64,000 nt of DNA from JALHVH01 sp963773685 (lineage in GTDB: Bacteria > Acidobacteriota > Aminicenantia > Aminicenantales > Saccharicenantaceae): contig CAVZBY010000005.1 of assembly GCA_963773685.1 (NCBI GenBank), positions 124,001 to 188,000 of the forward strand, given 5' to 3'. Each line of letters begins with the position of its first letter. Within the stretch, counting starts at the first letter, position 1. Below are positions 18,977 through 27,191 of this stretch, in pieces. The translations under genes were made by a program, and so were the position numbers. The notes under the pieces were generated by a model that saw nothing but the letters and a program-made list of their open reading frames with translations, was not told the DNA's origin and searched no databases.

Positions 18977-21749
18977 ATGATCACGACGAAAGGTTCCGAG
19001 TCCGTCCCCGGCGGGCCCCTGCGGGAGCGCGTCAAGGAGCTCCGCTGTCTGCAGGGGATCGTCTCCGTCATCGAAACCCCCGGGCTCCGTCCCGAGAAGC
19101 TCTTCCGTCAGCTCGTCGACATCATTCCCTCCGGCTGGCAATACCCGGAGCTCTGCCGGGTCCGGATCACTTTCCGCGGCGCCGTCTATCCAGTCCCCCG
19201 ACTTCGCCGAGACGCCCTGGGTTCAGCGCGTCCCTCTCATGGCCGGAGGCGCCCCCGTCGGCACCATCGAGGTCTGCTACCTGGAGAAAGCCCCCGGGCA
19301 GCCGCGAAGATCCCTTCCTTCTCGAGGAAAAGAAGCTCATCGAGCTGGCCGCCAACCGCCTCGGCCGGCTCATCGAAGAATGGGACACCAGGGCGGGCGC
19401 TTCCCGGGTCGGCGATGGGGCCGAGCACGCGGGGAAGCGGAAGCCGGAATGGGTCGTGATCATGGACCTCCTCAAGGAGACCGATCCGGTCCTCTACAAG
19501 CGCGTCCTGCGGCGGCTGATGAACCACCTCCACAGCCAAGGCGTCCCCGGCATCCACGGCCTCCTTCTCCAGTTCACGCCGGAATTCCTGGCCGGCTGGC
19601 CGGGCGACGTCCGGGACGACAACCAGCCCGTGCCCCGGCACGACGTCGTCGCCCTGGAGGAGGTCTTCGAGGAGGCGATGGCCATCGCCTCGCTCGCCCT
19701 CCCCGACGCGGAGATGTCCCGGCTCATCAAGCAATGGATGCGCCAGGACCGGCTGGGCTTCTTCATCCTGGCCACCGAGAAGCGGGACATCTCGCTCGTC
19801 GCCATCAAGGAGATCGTCGACCGCTTCTGCCGGTCCACCTCCGAGGATGAACAGGCCCTCTCCATGTCCGACGACCTCCAGGCGCGGGTCGCCCTCACCC
19901 GGAGGTTCCTCAGCGAGCGGCTGCCCTTCATCCGCGTCGCCCGGGACCATCATGAACATCCACGATTTCGACCGCCTTCTCGACCGGGTCACGGGACCGA
20001 GCCAGGGAACGGGGAAGCTCGGCGGAAAGGCGGCCGGCATGGTCGTCGCCGAGCGCATCCTCTCGGCCCACCGGAAGATCCAACCCGGCCATCGGCGATT
20101 TCAAGGTCCCCGAGACATGGTTCATCGCCTCCGACGGCCTCATCGATTTCATCCACTACAATTTCCTGGAGGACTTCCAGAGCTTCAAGTTCTCGCGCAT
20201 CCAGGAGATCCGGCACAACTACCCCTACCTCCAGCAGGTCTGCAAGCACTCCTTCTTCTCGCCGGAGATGCACAACCAGCTCCGCCTCATCCTCGACGAC
20301 ATGGGCGAGGGGCCGCTCATCGTCCGGTCCTCGAGCCTGCTCGAGGACAGCAAGGGGACGGCGTTCTCGGGGAAGTACCGGAGCCTCTTCCTGGCGAACA
20401 CGGGCGCCAAGGAGGAGAGACTGGCGGCCCTGGCCGAGGCCGTGGCCGAGGTCTACGCGTCCATCTTCAATCCCGACGCGATCCAGTACAGGGCCGAACG
20501 CGGCCTGCTCGATTACTACGAGGAGATGGGCATCCTCGTCCAGAAGGTCGTCGGCCGGACCGTGGGCCGGTATTTCTTCCCGGCCTTCGCCGGGGTCGCC
20601 TTCAGCAACAACGATTACCGCTGGTCGCCCCGCCTCCGCCGCGAGGACGGCATCCTGCGCATCGTCGCGGGGCTGGGGACGCGGGCGGTCGACCGGGTGG
20701 AGAACGACTACCCCGTCCTCGTCAGCCCCGGCCAGCCCGGCATCCGGGTGAACGTCATGCCCGAGGAGGCCGTCCACTACTCCCAGAGGTTCATCGACGT
20801 CATCAACATGGAGACCGGGCGCTTCGAGACCCGCTCCATCGACGAGGTCCGCCGCGAGGCGGGCGCCGAGTTCCCCCTCTGGGACCGCATCTTCTCGGTC
20901 TGGGACGGGACGACCGTCCGCCGGCCCAACGCCGTCCTGGACGGCCCCGAGGCCGAGGGCCTCATCGTCGACTTCGAAGGCCTATTCCGGGACACGGGCT
21001 TCATCGAGCAGATGAAGGCCGTCATGAAGGCCCTCCGCGACACCTTCGGACTGCCGATGGACGTCGAATTCGCCCACGACGGGAAGACCCTCCACATCCT
21101 CCAGTGCCGGCCCCAGAGCTTCCGGCAGGACGACGAGCCGGCCATGGTCCCGGAATGGGTCCCGGAGAAGAGGAAGCTGTTCTCGGCCAATCGGCACCTG
21201 ACCAACGGGCACGTCCGCGGCATCCGAACTATCGTCTATGTCGATCCCAAGGGATACTCGGAGATGGCATCCCTGGGGGACATGATCGCCGTGGGCGACG
21301 CGGTCAGCCGCCTGAACACGATGCTCCCGCGCCGGTCCTTCATCCTCATGGGGCCGGGGCGGTGGGGGAGCCGCGGCGACGTTCGCCTCGGCGTCCGGGT
21401 GACCTATTCCGATATCAACAACTCGGCGATGCTCGTCGAGATGGCCCGGAAGGTGGGGAACTACGTTCCCGACCTGTCTTTCGGAACCCACTTCTTCCAG
21501 GACCTCGTCGAGGCGGATATCCGCTATCTGGCCCTCTATCCGGACGATGAGGGCGTCATCTTCGCGGAAGAGTTCTTCCGGGATTCCCCGAACTCGCTCA
21601 CCTCCCTCCTGCCCGAATGCGAGCACCTTTCGGGCGTCCTCCGGGTCATCGATGTCCCCGCCGTGAGCGGGGGGCGCGAGCTCTGCATCATCATGGATGC
21701 CGATAACGAGCGGGGACTGGGATTCCTGGCGGATCCCAAGGGCTGCTGA
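18977..21749 (+). CDS. PEP synthase-like ATP-grasp protein with N-terminal sensor-like domain (four frameshifts)
   Basis: Four +1 shifts (19190-19191, 19296-19298, 19945-19951, 20080-20081) are corrected to give one protein of about 922 residues. The N-terminus (PEKLFRQLVDIIPSGWQYPE, then a GAF-like GTIEVCYLE stretch) resembles sensory domains of signalling proteins. The middle and C-terminal part matches the ATP-grasp domain of PEP synthase/pyruvate phosphate dikinase (GGKAAGM, LIVRSSSLLEDSKGTAFSGK, HILQCRPQ). A further region of about 190 residues follows (LMGPGRWGSRGD). No phosphohistidine swivel (GGxTSH) or PEP-binding barrel is present, so it is not a complete PEP synthase. The reaction is unknown. 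Length modulo 3 fits the four extra bases. Confidence 0.75.
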
Positions 21750-21776
21750 GAAATCCCCAAGGCTCTTCCCCCGATC

Positions 21777-21931
21777 CCGGGGTTCGTTGCGCAGGCGCGG
21801 TGATGGGGCTGACCCTCTCCCCCCGACCCCCGGGAACCAGTCCCGTCGGTTCCCCCATCGGCAAAGCCGATGGGCCCCCTTCCGCTACGGGGGGCTTCGG
21901 GCCAGCGCCCATCACCGCCGACGAACCCCGG
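21777..21931 (+). repeat. Type D structured element, copy 1
   Basis: Outer arms CCGGGGTTCG and CGAACCCCGG bound the element and extend inward as an imperfect inverted repeat (GGTGATGGGGCTG against CAGCGCCCATCACC). Inside are two hairpins: GGGAACC...GGTTCCC and CCCATCGGC-AAA-GCCGATGGG. A second copy in the opposite orientation lies at 41741-41844. It sits between convergent genes. Confidence 0.65.
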
Positions 21932-21968
21932 AATCTGGAGAAGAACCTATTGCAAAGAGGGGCATCGC

Positions 21969-22013
21969 TTCCCCCCTTTAGTAAAGGGGGGCTTTGGGGG
22001 GATTTCATATTAC
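21969..22013. repeat. Type B C-rich palindrome
   Basis: CCCCCCTTTAGTAAAGGGGGG followed by a G-rich tail (GGGGGGATTT): one copy of the dispersed family, between the convergent ATP-grasp and hypA genes. It could also act as a bidirectional terminator stem. Confidence 0.75.
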
Positions 22014-22038
22014 CCCGCAAGAGTCTTCGCCCGGGTGC

Positions 22039-22386
22039 CTAATCCGTCTCGATCTCGAGTTTTTGCAGGAAGATATCCATGCCTTCGAGGATCTCGAGGC
22101 CGGGGGCGCCACAGGAGGGACAGGCGAAGAGCGGCTCTTCCGTCTGAGCCTCCTTCCCGCAGGCCCGGCACCGGACGCGGAGCGGCGGCGTTTCGACCCG
22201 GAGCGAGGCTTCCGACGCGATCGTGCCCTTCTTGAAAGCGTCGAAGGCCGATTCGAGCAGGTCGGGGACGACGCCCGAGAGCCGGCCGACCCGGATAGTG
22301 ACCGCGGTCACGCGGACGGCGCCGGCATCCCGGGCCTTCTCCTCCAGGATGTCGAACAGGCCGGAGACGACGGACAGCTCATGCAT
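22039..22386 (-). CDS. hypA: Hydrogenase nickel incorporation protein HypA
   Basis: A 115-residue HypA: it begins MHELSVV (His2 is the nickel ligand in the family) and has the zinc site CRAC...CPSC. It delivers nickel to the NiFe hydrogenase large subunit together with HypB. The start at 22386 is fixed by the MHE motif and overlaps the end of hypB by eight bases, so the two are translationally coupled. It is the last gene of the hydrogenase cluster. Confidence 0.95.
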   Translation of the reverse strand: MHELSVVSGLFDILEEKARDAGAVRVTAVTIRVGRLSGVVPDLLESAFDAFKKGTIASEASLRVETPPLRVRCRACGKEAQTEEPLFACPSCGAPGLEILEGMDIFLQKLEIETD

Positions 22387-23050
22387 GGGGGGACCGGAGC
22401 TTCTCGCGCTCGCCGGCGAGGAACGCTTCGAGCGCATCCATCCCCTGCCCGGTCAGGGCCGAAACGGTGAAGACCTCGAGGCCCGGGTTGATCTCCAGGG
22501 CTTCCTTGCGGGCCCGCCCGGCGTCGAAGGGGAGATGGGGGATGAGGTCGGACTTGGTCAGGACGAGGACACGAGAGGACAGGAATGCCTCCGGATATTT
22601 CTTGGGCTTGTCGTCCCCCTCGGGCGAGGATAGAAGGACGACGCGGAGGGACTCTCCGAGGTCGTAGCTCGCCGGACAGACCAGGTTCCCGACGTTCTCG
22701 ATGAACAGAAAATCCAGGTCGGCCGGGACCTCGGCCAGGACCTTGCCGATCATTTTCGCCTCGAGGTGACAGGCCCCTCCGGTCGTGATCTGCCAGGCGG
22801 GGATGCCTCGGGCCCGGATCCGCTCGGCGTCGCGCTCGGTCTCGATGTCGCCCTCGATGACGGCCATGCGGTATCTCCCGCCGAGCCGACCGGCCAGCGC
22901 CTCGAGCAGGGTCGTCTTCCCTGAGCCGGGCGAGCTCATCAGATTGACGGCAAGGATGCCCTTCTCCCGGAGCTTCGCCCGGATCTCGCCGGCTATCTTC
23001 TTATTGGTCCCGAGGATGTCCTTCAGGACGAGGAGCTCACGCTTTTCCAT
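22379..23050 (-). CDS. hypB: Hydrogenase nickel-insertion GTPase HypB
   Basis: A 223-residue GTPase of the HypB/UreG family. Visible motifs are the P-loop SSPGSGKTTLLE, EGDIETERDAERI, the metal-site region TTGGACHLEAKM, ENVGNLVCPA and the base-binding TKSD. It hydrolyses GTP to drive nickel transfer during hydrogenase maturation. It lacks the His-rich N-terminus that stores nickel in some species. The ATG at 23050 is chosen; an ATG three codons upstream (23059) is possible, and neither has a strong ribosome site. Tandem repeats lie directly upstream. Confidence 0.94.
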   Translation of the reverse strand: MEKRELLVLKDILGTNKKIAGEIRAKLREKGILAVNLMSSPGSGKTTLLEALAGRLGGRYRMAVIEGDIETERDAERIRARGIPAWQITTGGACHLEAKMIGKVLAEVPADLDFLFIENVGNLVCPASYDLGESLRVVLLSSPEGDDKPKKYPEAFLSSRVLVLTKSDLIPHLPFDAGRARKEALEINPGLEVFTVSALTGQGMDALEAFLAGEREKLRSPHA

Positions 23051-23070
23051 GGATTCCATAATAGCATATA

Positions 23071-23216
23071 AGGAGCGAGACGGGCGAGACGAGCGAGACA
23101 AGCGAGACAGGCAAGAACGTGCAAGGCATCGACTAGATGAGCGAGACGAGCGAGACAAGCGAGACAGGCAAGAACGTGCAAGGCATCGACTAAATGAGCG
23201 AGACGGGCGAGAAAGG
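23071..23216. repeat. Type C nonamer array with a 57-bp tandem duplication
   Basis: Runs of the nonamer GCGAGACRR. A 57-base unit (23082-23138 and 23139-23195) made of four nonamers plus AAGAACGTGCAAGGCATCGA is duplicated in tandem with only two visible differences. It lies immediately upstream of hypB. Confidence 0.8.
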
Positions 23217-23596
23217 AGGGACGAAAAGAGCATCCTATTAAGAAGCGAGATTGGCGAGGCGGCCGAGAATGTAGCCGCAGGCTTTAGACTGCGTTTTGCG
23301 GGGTTGTAGCCGTAGGCTTCAGCCAGCGTTTTGCGTTGCGAGATGCGCGGTCTTCCCCCCTTTGGAAAAGGGGGGCTGGGGGGGATTTGCAGCGGCGGAC
23401 TTCAGTCCGCGTCTTCTCTTGCCTGAACGGGCGGTCATCCGACGATGAAGAGAAGACGCAGGCTAAAGCCTGCGGCTACAACTAGATGCGTTCAGCCAGC
23501 CCCTTGTCACGATCGTCCAGCGGGGTTGGCCACAACAAGATGCTTCAGCCTGTCTCTTGTCACGATTGTCCAGCGGGGCTCGCTTGTCTTGCCCGT
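23217..23596. repeat. Mosaic of type A and B repeats between the maturation protease and hypB
   Basis: About 380 bases without a gene. It holds two degenerate type A copies (23271-23330), a type B palindrome (23352-23386) and a type A doublet (23389-23479) whose arms extend as GTCTTCTCTT and AAGAGAAGAC. The stretch 23484-23580 contains two near-copies of a CTTGTCACGATNGTCCAGCG motif. The mosaic separates two genes of one functional cluster. Confidence 0.75.
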
Positions 23597-24056
23597 TTAG
23601 CTCTTCTTGAGGCGGCCAAGAATGAATGCGAGGGCCGCTGATAGGTTGATCTCGGCCCGCGGCGAGAGGCCCTCGTCCAGGTCCCAGGCATAACCGCGGA
23701 TAGCCAGGGTCCAGGCCAGGGGACGCTTCCCGTAGAGCTCCTCGCACAGGGCGAGGACAGCGGCCGGAGAGAGCTCGTGGGTCGTGAAGGCGATGTCGCG
23801 GGACGGCTCGAGAGCCGAGGAAGGAGAACGGTTCCTCGGCCGTTTCCGAAGCATCGACGAAGATGATGGTCCCGTGGGTCGACAAGGCCAGAGCGTCCTC
23901 GACGTTGAGCTGGTAGTTGGCGTCCAGGGCGACGCCCTCGAGCGCCGCGGCTTCCAGGAGCTCGACGAGCGCCGGACCAAGGCCGTCATCCTGGCGGCCG
24001 GGATTGCCGATGCCATAGACGAGGGTCCGAGATACTGCGCCAGATTCTTGGATCAT
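23597..24056 (-). CDS. NiFe hydrogenase maturation endopeptidase (one frameshift)
   Basis: Two frames join into a HyaD/HycI-family protease of about 152 residues. It begins with GIGNPGRQDDGLGPALVELL (the conserved nickel-sensing Asp region), then IIFVDASE. After a +1 shift at 23808-23816 it continues with LEPSRDIAFTTHELSPAAVL and ends GRLKKS. It removes the C-terminal peptide of the large subunit after nickel insertion, matching the uncleaved tail seen on the neighbouring hoxH product. The ATG at 24056 is the likely start. Confidence 0.85.
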
Positions 24057-24476
24057 GCGTTCGGCTCCGTCCGATATGATACGCGAGACGGGCGAGAAAT
24101 GCGAGACAGGCGGGACGAGAGATGTAGCCGCAGGCTTTAGCCTGCGTCTTCTCTTCCTGAGCCGTGGTCCGATCCGCCGGAACAAGGATAGGGACGCAGG
24201 CTAAAGCCTGCGGCTACAACCCCCCTCAAATCCCCCCCAAGCCCCCCTTTTCCAAAGGGGGGAATTTAGGCTCGTCCTGCCGGTCCCGGGCGGCGGCCCG
24301 AAATGTAGCCTCAGGCCTCAGCCTGGGCTTGACACGATGCATTTTTGCGCAGGGCTTTTCTAACGGCAACAAAGATAAGACGCAGGCTAAAGCCTGTGGC
24401 TACAATCCGAATGCACAGGCTAAAACTTGCGGCTACAACTACCCCAGGCCCCCTTTCCAAAGGGGGTAGGAGGGAC
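24057..24476. repeat. Repeat mosaic between hoxH and the maturation protease
   Basis: A 420-base geneless stretch: nonamers of type C (24085-24118), a full type A doublet (24124-24217, two inverted GCAGGCTTTAGCCTGC cores around about 40 bases), type B palindromes (24227-24267 and 24442-24470), and further degenerate type A copies (24305-24436). The interruption lies inside the hydrogenase cluster. Confidence 0.8.
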
Positions 24477-25925
24477 TTATCTCGCCTTCTTGTCGACGAC
24501 GGTTCCCGCCGCGTCGAGGAGCTCGATCGCGAGCGGCATCTGCCCTAGGGCGTGCGTGGCGCAGCTGAGGCAGGGATCGTAGGCGCGGATGGCGACCTCG
24601 ACCCGGTTGAGCATGCCCTCGGTGATCTCGGGCTTCCCCGAGATCATGTTCATGGCCACCCAGTTGACCGCCCGGTTCATCGGCTCGTTGTTGTTGGTCG
24701 TCGAGACGATGAGGTTGGCCATCGAGATCTGGTCGTTCGCGTCCACCCGGTAGTGGTGGAAGAGAGTGCCGCGCGGGGCCTCGATCAGGCCGACGCCCTC
24801 GGGCTGTCTCCTGCCCTTGCGAAGGAGCTTCTCGCCCTGCAGGTCCTTGTCGTTGAGCAGGTCCCGGATGACCTCGGCCGCGTGGAGAAGCTCGATGAGC
24901 CGCGCCCAGTGCGTGTGGAGGCTCATGTTGTTTGGCTTGCCGTCGGTGTACGCCTTGTAGATCTCGAACTCCTTCTGGGCGCGGGGCGTCGGGATGAAGT
25001 CGCACGTGTTGAGACGGGCGAGGGGCCCGACCCGATACCAGCCATCGGTCTTGCCCAGGGACCGCAGGTAGGGGAACTTCATGTAGCTCCAGGAGCGGAC
25101 CTCTTCGCCGACATACTTGAGGTAATCCCGATAGTCGACGTCGTCGAGGACCTTCCGGCCCTCGCTGTCCACCGCCCGGAGGACGCCATGATAGAAGTCC
25201 AGCGCGCCGTCCTTCCGGACGAGGCTGAGGTGATTGCTCGGGAACGGAGCGAACTCGTCGATGAGGGCCGTGTTGGCCTTGTGGTAGGCCTTGAACAGGT
25301 CCAGGGCGCCCTGGGCCCACTCGATCATCGTGTCGGCGTTGAGCGGGGCGGGGCCCTTGAGGAGGACGTCGCGCTCGGCGACGGTCAGATTTTTGTTGAT
25401 GCCGCCGGGAACGGCCCCGGTGCCGTGGATCTTCTTGCCGGCCGTGGCCAGGATGACCTCCTGCCCGAACTTGCGGAGCATGACCCCCTGCACCGCGAGG
25501 TCCCGGTGCGCTGCGGCGACGCCGATGATGTTCCGGATGGCCGGGTCGGCGTCCATGCCGAAGAGAAGGTCCGGCGAGGAGAGGTGGAAGAAATGCAGGG
25601 CGTGAGACTGGAGCATCTGGCCGTAGTGCATGAGCCGGCGCATCTTCTCGGCCGTCGGCGTGAGCCCTTCGGGACCGACGCCGGCGATGATGTCCATCGC
25701 TTTGGCGGCAGCCAGATGATGGCTCACCGGGCAGATGCCGCAGAGCCTCTGGACGAGGACCGGCGCTTCCCAGTAGGGCCGACCCTGGACGAACCTCTCG
25801 AAACCGCGGAACTCGACGATGTGGAAGCGCGAGCGGGCGACCTTGCCGTCGTCATCGAGCTGGATGGTGACCTTCCCGTGGCCCTCGACCCGGGTGACCG
25901 GTTCTATCGTGATCTTTCTTCCCAT
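24477..25925 (-). CDS. hoxH: NiFe hydrogenase large subunit, group 3 (HoxH/MvhA-like)
   Basis: A 482-residue catalytic subunit. The four nickel-iron ligands are in RLCGIC (about 58-61) and DPCLSC (Cys452, Cys455). The latter is followed by ATH and a tail of about 25 residues that the maturation protease should remove. EPVTRVEGHGKV at the N-terminus is typical. The neighbouring HoxF/HoxU/HoxY modules indicate a cytoplasmic NAD(P)-linked, bidirectional-type enzyme oxidising H2 or disposing of electrons as H2. The start at 25925 lies 11 bases after hoxY, within the operon. Confidence 0.95.
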   Translation of the reverse strand: MGRKITIEPVTRVEGHGKVTIQLDDDGKVARSRFHIVEFRGFERFVQGRPYWEAPVLVQRLCGICPVSHHLAAAKAMDIIAGVGPEGLTPTAEKMRRLMHYGQMLQSHALHFFHLSSPDLLFGMDADPAIRNIIGVAAAHRDLAVQGVMLRKFGQEVILATAGKKIHGTGAVPGGINKNLTVAERDVLLKGPAPLNADTMIEWAQGALDLFKAYHKANTALIDEFAPFPSNHLSLVRKDGALDFYHGVLRAVDSEGRKVLDDVDYRDYLKYVGEEVRSWSYMKFPYLRSLGKTDGWYRVGPLARLNTCDFIPTPRAQKEFEIYKAYTDGKPNNMSLHTHWARLIELLHAAEVIRDLLNDKDLQGEKLLRKGRRQPEGVGLIEAPRGTLFHHYRVDANDQISMANLIVSTTNNNEPMNRAVNWVAMNMISGKPEITEGMLNRVEVAIRAYDPCLSCATHALGQMPLAIELLDAAGTVVDKKAR

Positions 25926-25936
25926 GGCGCAGTCCT

Positions 25937-26482
25937 TCAGTCGAATTTGACGATCTCGTAGGGCGGGGCGATCGGCCGCCCCTCGAGGAGCGCCGTCAGG
26001 GCCTCCCAGATGAGGTCGGCGGACGGCGGGCACCCCGGCAGGAAATGGTCGATCTTGACGATCTCGTGACAGGGGTAGACCTTGTCCAGGATGACGGGGA
26101 GCTCCTCGTCGTTCGGGATGAGCCGGTCCTCCGGGTCCACGGTCGGGCTGTTGAGATAGGCCTCTTCGAGACATTCCTTGAGGGGGATGTCGTTCCGGAG
26201 GGCGGGAAGCCCGCCCATGATGGCGCACTCGCCGCAGGAGATGAGGATCTTGCAGTTCTTCCGGAAGGCCCGCAGGTTCTCGACGTTCTCGGAATTGCAG
26301 CAGCCGCCCTCGATGATGCCGATGTCGCAGGGCTTGGTGAACGTCTTGATGTCGTCGATGGGCGACTTGTTGAACTCGACGAGCTCGATGAGCTTGAGGA
26401 TGCGGTCGTCGATGTCCAGGATGGACATGTGACAGCCGAAACATCCGGCCAGGGAGGCGGTGGCGATGACGGGTTTGCTCAT
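25937..26482 (-). CDS. hoxY: NiFe hydrogenase small subunit HoxY
   Basis: A 181-residue short small subunit without a Tat signal, as in cytoplasmic group 3 enzymes. Cys pairs that bind the proximal 4Fe-4S cluster are visible: GCFGCHMS (Cys14, Cys17), ISCGECA and LPGCPPSADLIW. It passes electrons from the NiFe site to the diaphorase module. Four bases separate it from hoxU and 11 from hoxH. Confidence 0.93.
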   Translation of the reverse strand: MSKPVIATASLAGCFGCHMSILDIDDRILKLIELVEFNKSPIDDIKTFTKPCDIGIIEGGCCNSENVENLRAFRKNCKILISCGECAIMGGLPALRNDIPLKECLEEAYLNSPTVDPEDRLIPNDEELPVILDKVYPCHEIVKIDHFLPGCPPSADLIWEALTALLEGRPIAPPYEIVKFD

Positions 26483-26486
26483 GGGG

Positions 26487-27191
26487 CTATCTCCGGGCGG
26501 TCTCTTCGATGTCGCTTCCGATGGGCTTCTTGTCGTATTTCCGCTTTCCGATGGGGACGGCGAAGCCGACCTCTTTTCTCAGGATGGCGCCCGTCGGGCA
26601 GATGTCCATGGCCTTCCGGGCCGTTTCCTCGGAGAGCTTGGGGCCGATATGCCGGTCCAGCGCCATCTTCGTCCGGCCGGAGCGGCGATGGACGGCGAAG
26701 ATCTTCTTTCCGTCCTTGGTCCGGATGGCCCGGACGCACCGCTGGCACTGGATGCACCTGTCGTGGTCCATGATGATCTTCGGGTCCGCGCCCTCGGGCT
26801 CCCGGTCGGGCCACTGGTAAGGGAAGCGCGGGACCGCCATTCCGAAGCGGTAGGCCATGGCCTGGAGCTCGCAGTTCCCGCTCTTCTCGCAGGTCGGGCA
26901 CATGTGGTTGCCCTCGACGAAGAGCATCTCGACGATCGCCTTCCGCATGTCCTGGAGGTCCGGGACCTCGCTCTCGACGGCCATGTCCGCGGCGAGGGGC
27001 TGGGTGCAGGCCGCCATGTATCGCCCGCCGACCCTGACCGTGCAGACCCGGCAGCTTCCCACCGGCTTGAGGCCTTCGTAGTCGCAGAGCACGGGGATGT
27101 AGATGCCGTTCTCCTTCGCGGCCTCGACGATGGTCTGGCCCGGGCGGCCCTTGCATTCCCGGCCGTCTATCGTGAACTTGATCTCACTCAT
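26487..27191 (-). CDS. hoxU: Hydrogenase diaphorase iron-sulfur subunit HoxU
   Basis: A 234-residue protein homologous to the N-terminus of NuoG. In order: a plant-type 2Fe-2S domain (LCDYEGLKPVGSCRVCTVR...AAC), the His-Cys cluster region (GNHMCPTCEKSGNCELQ), and one 4Fe-4S ferredoxin motif (DRCIQCQRC) with a distal ICPTGA. It wires the HoxY cluster to the flavin in HoxF. The start at 27191 overlaps the hoxF end by eight bases, indicating coupling. Confidence 0.93.
   Translation of the reverse strand: MSEIKFTIDGRECKGRPGQTIVEAAKENGIYIPVLCDYEGLKPVGSCRVCTVRVGGRYMAACTQPLAADMAVESEVPDLQDMRKAIVEMLFVEGNHMCPTCEKSGNCELQAMAYRFGMAVPRFPYQWPDREPEGADPKIIMDHDRCIQCQRCVRAIRTKDGKKIFAVHRRSGRTKMALDRHIGPKLSEETARKAMDICPTGAILRKEVGFAVPIGKRKYDKKPIGSDIEETARR

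Noticed and set aside
10051..20081. Programmed ribosomal frameshifting as the cause of the frame breaks
   Set aside because: No slippery heptamer or stimulatory pseudoknot is seen at the sites, they occur in unrelated genes at arbitrary positions, and all fit a single extra base.
22379..23233. N-terminal extension of HypB with Ser-Arg-Leu repeats
   Set aside because: The extension is translation of type C nonamers upstream of the true start (23050); conserved HypB sequence begins only after it.
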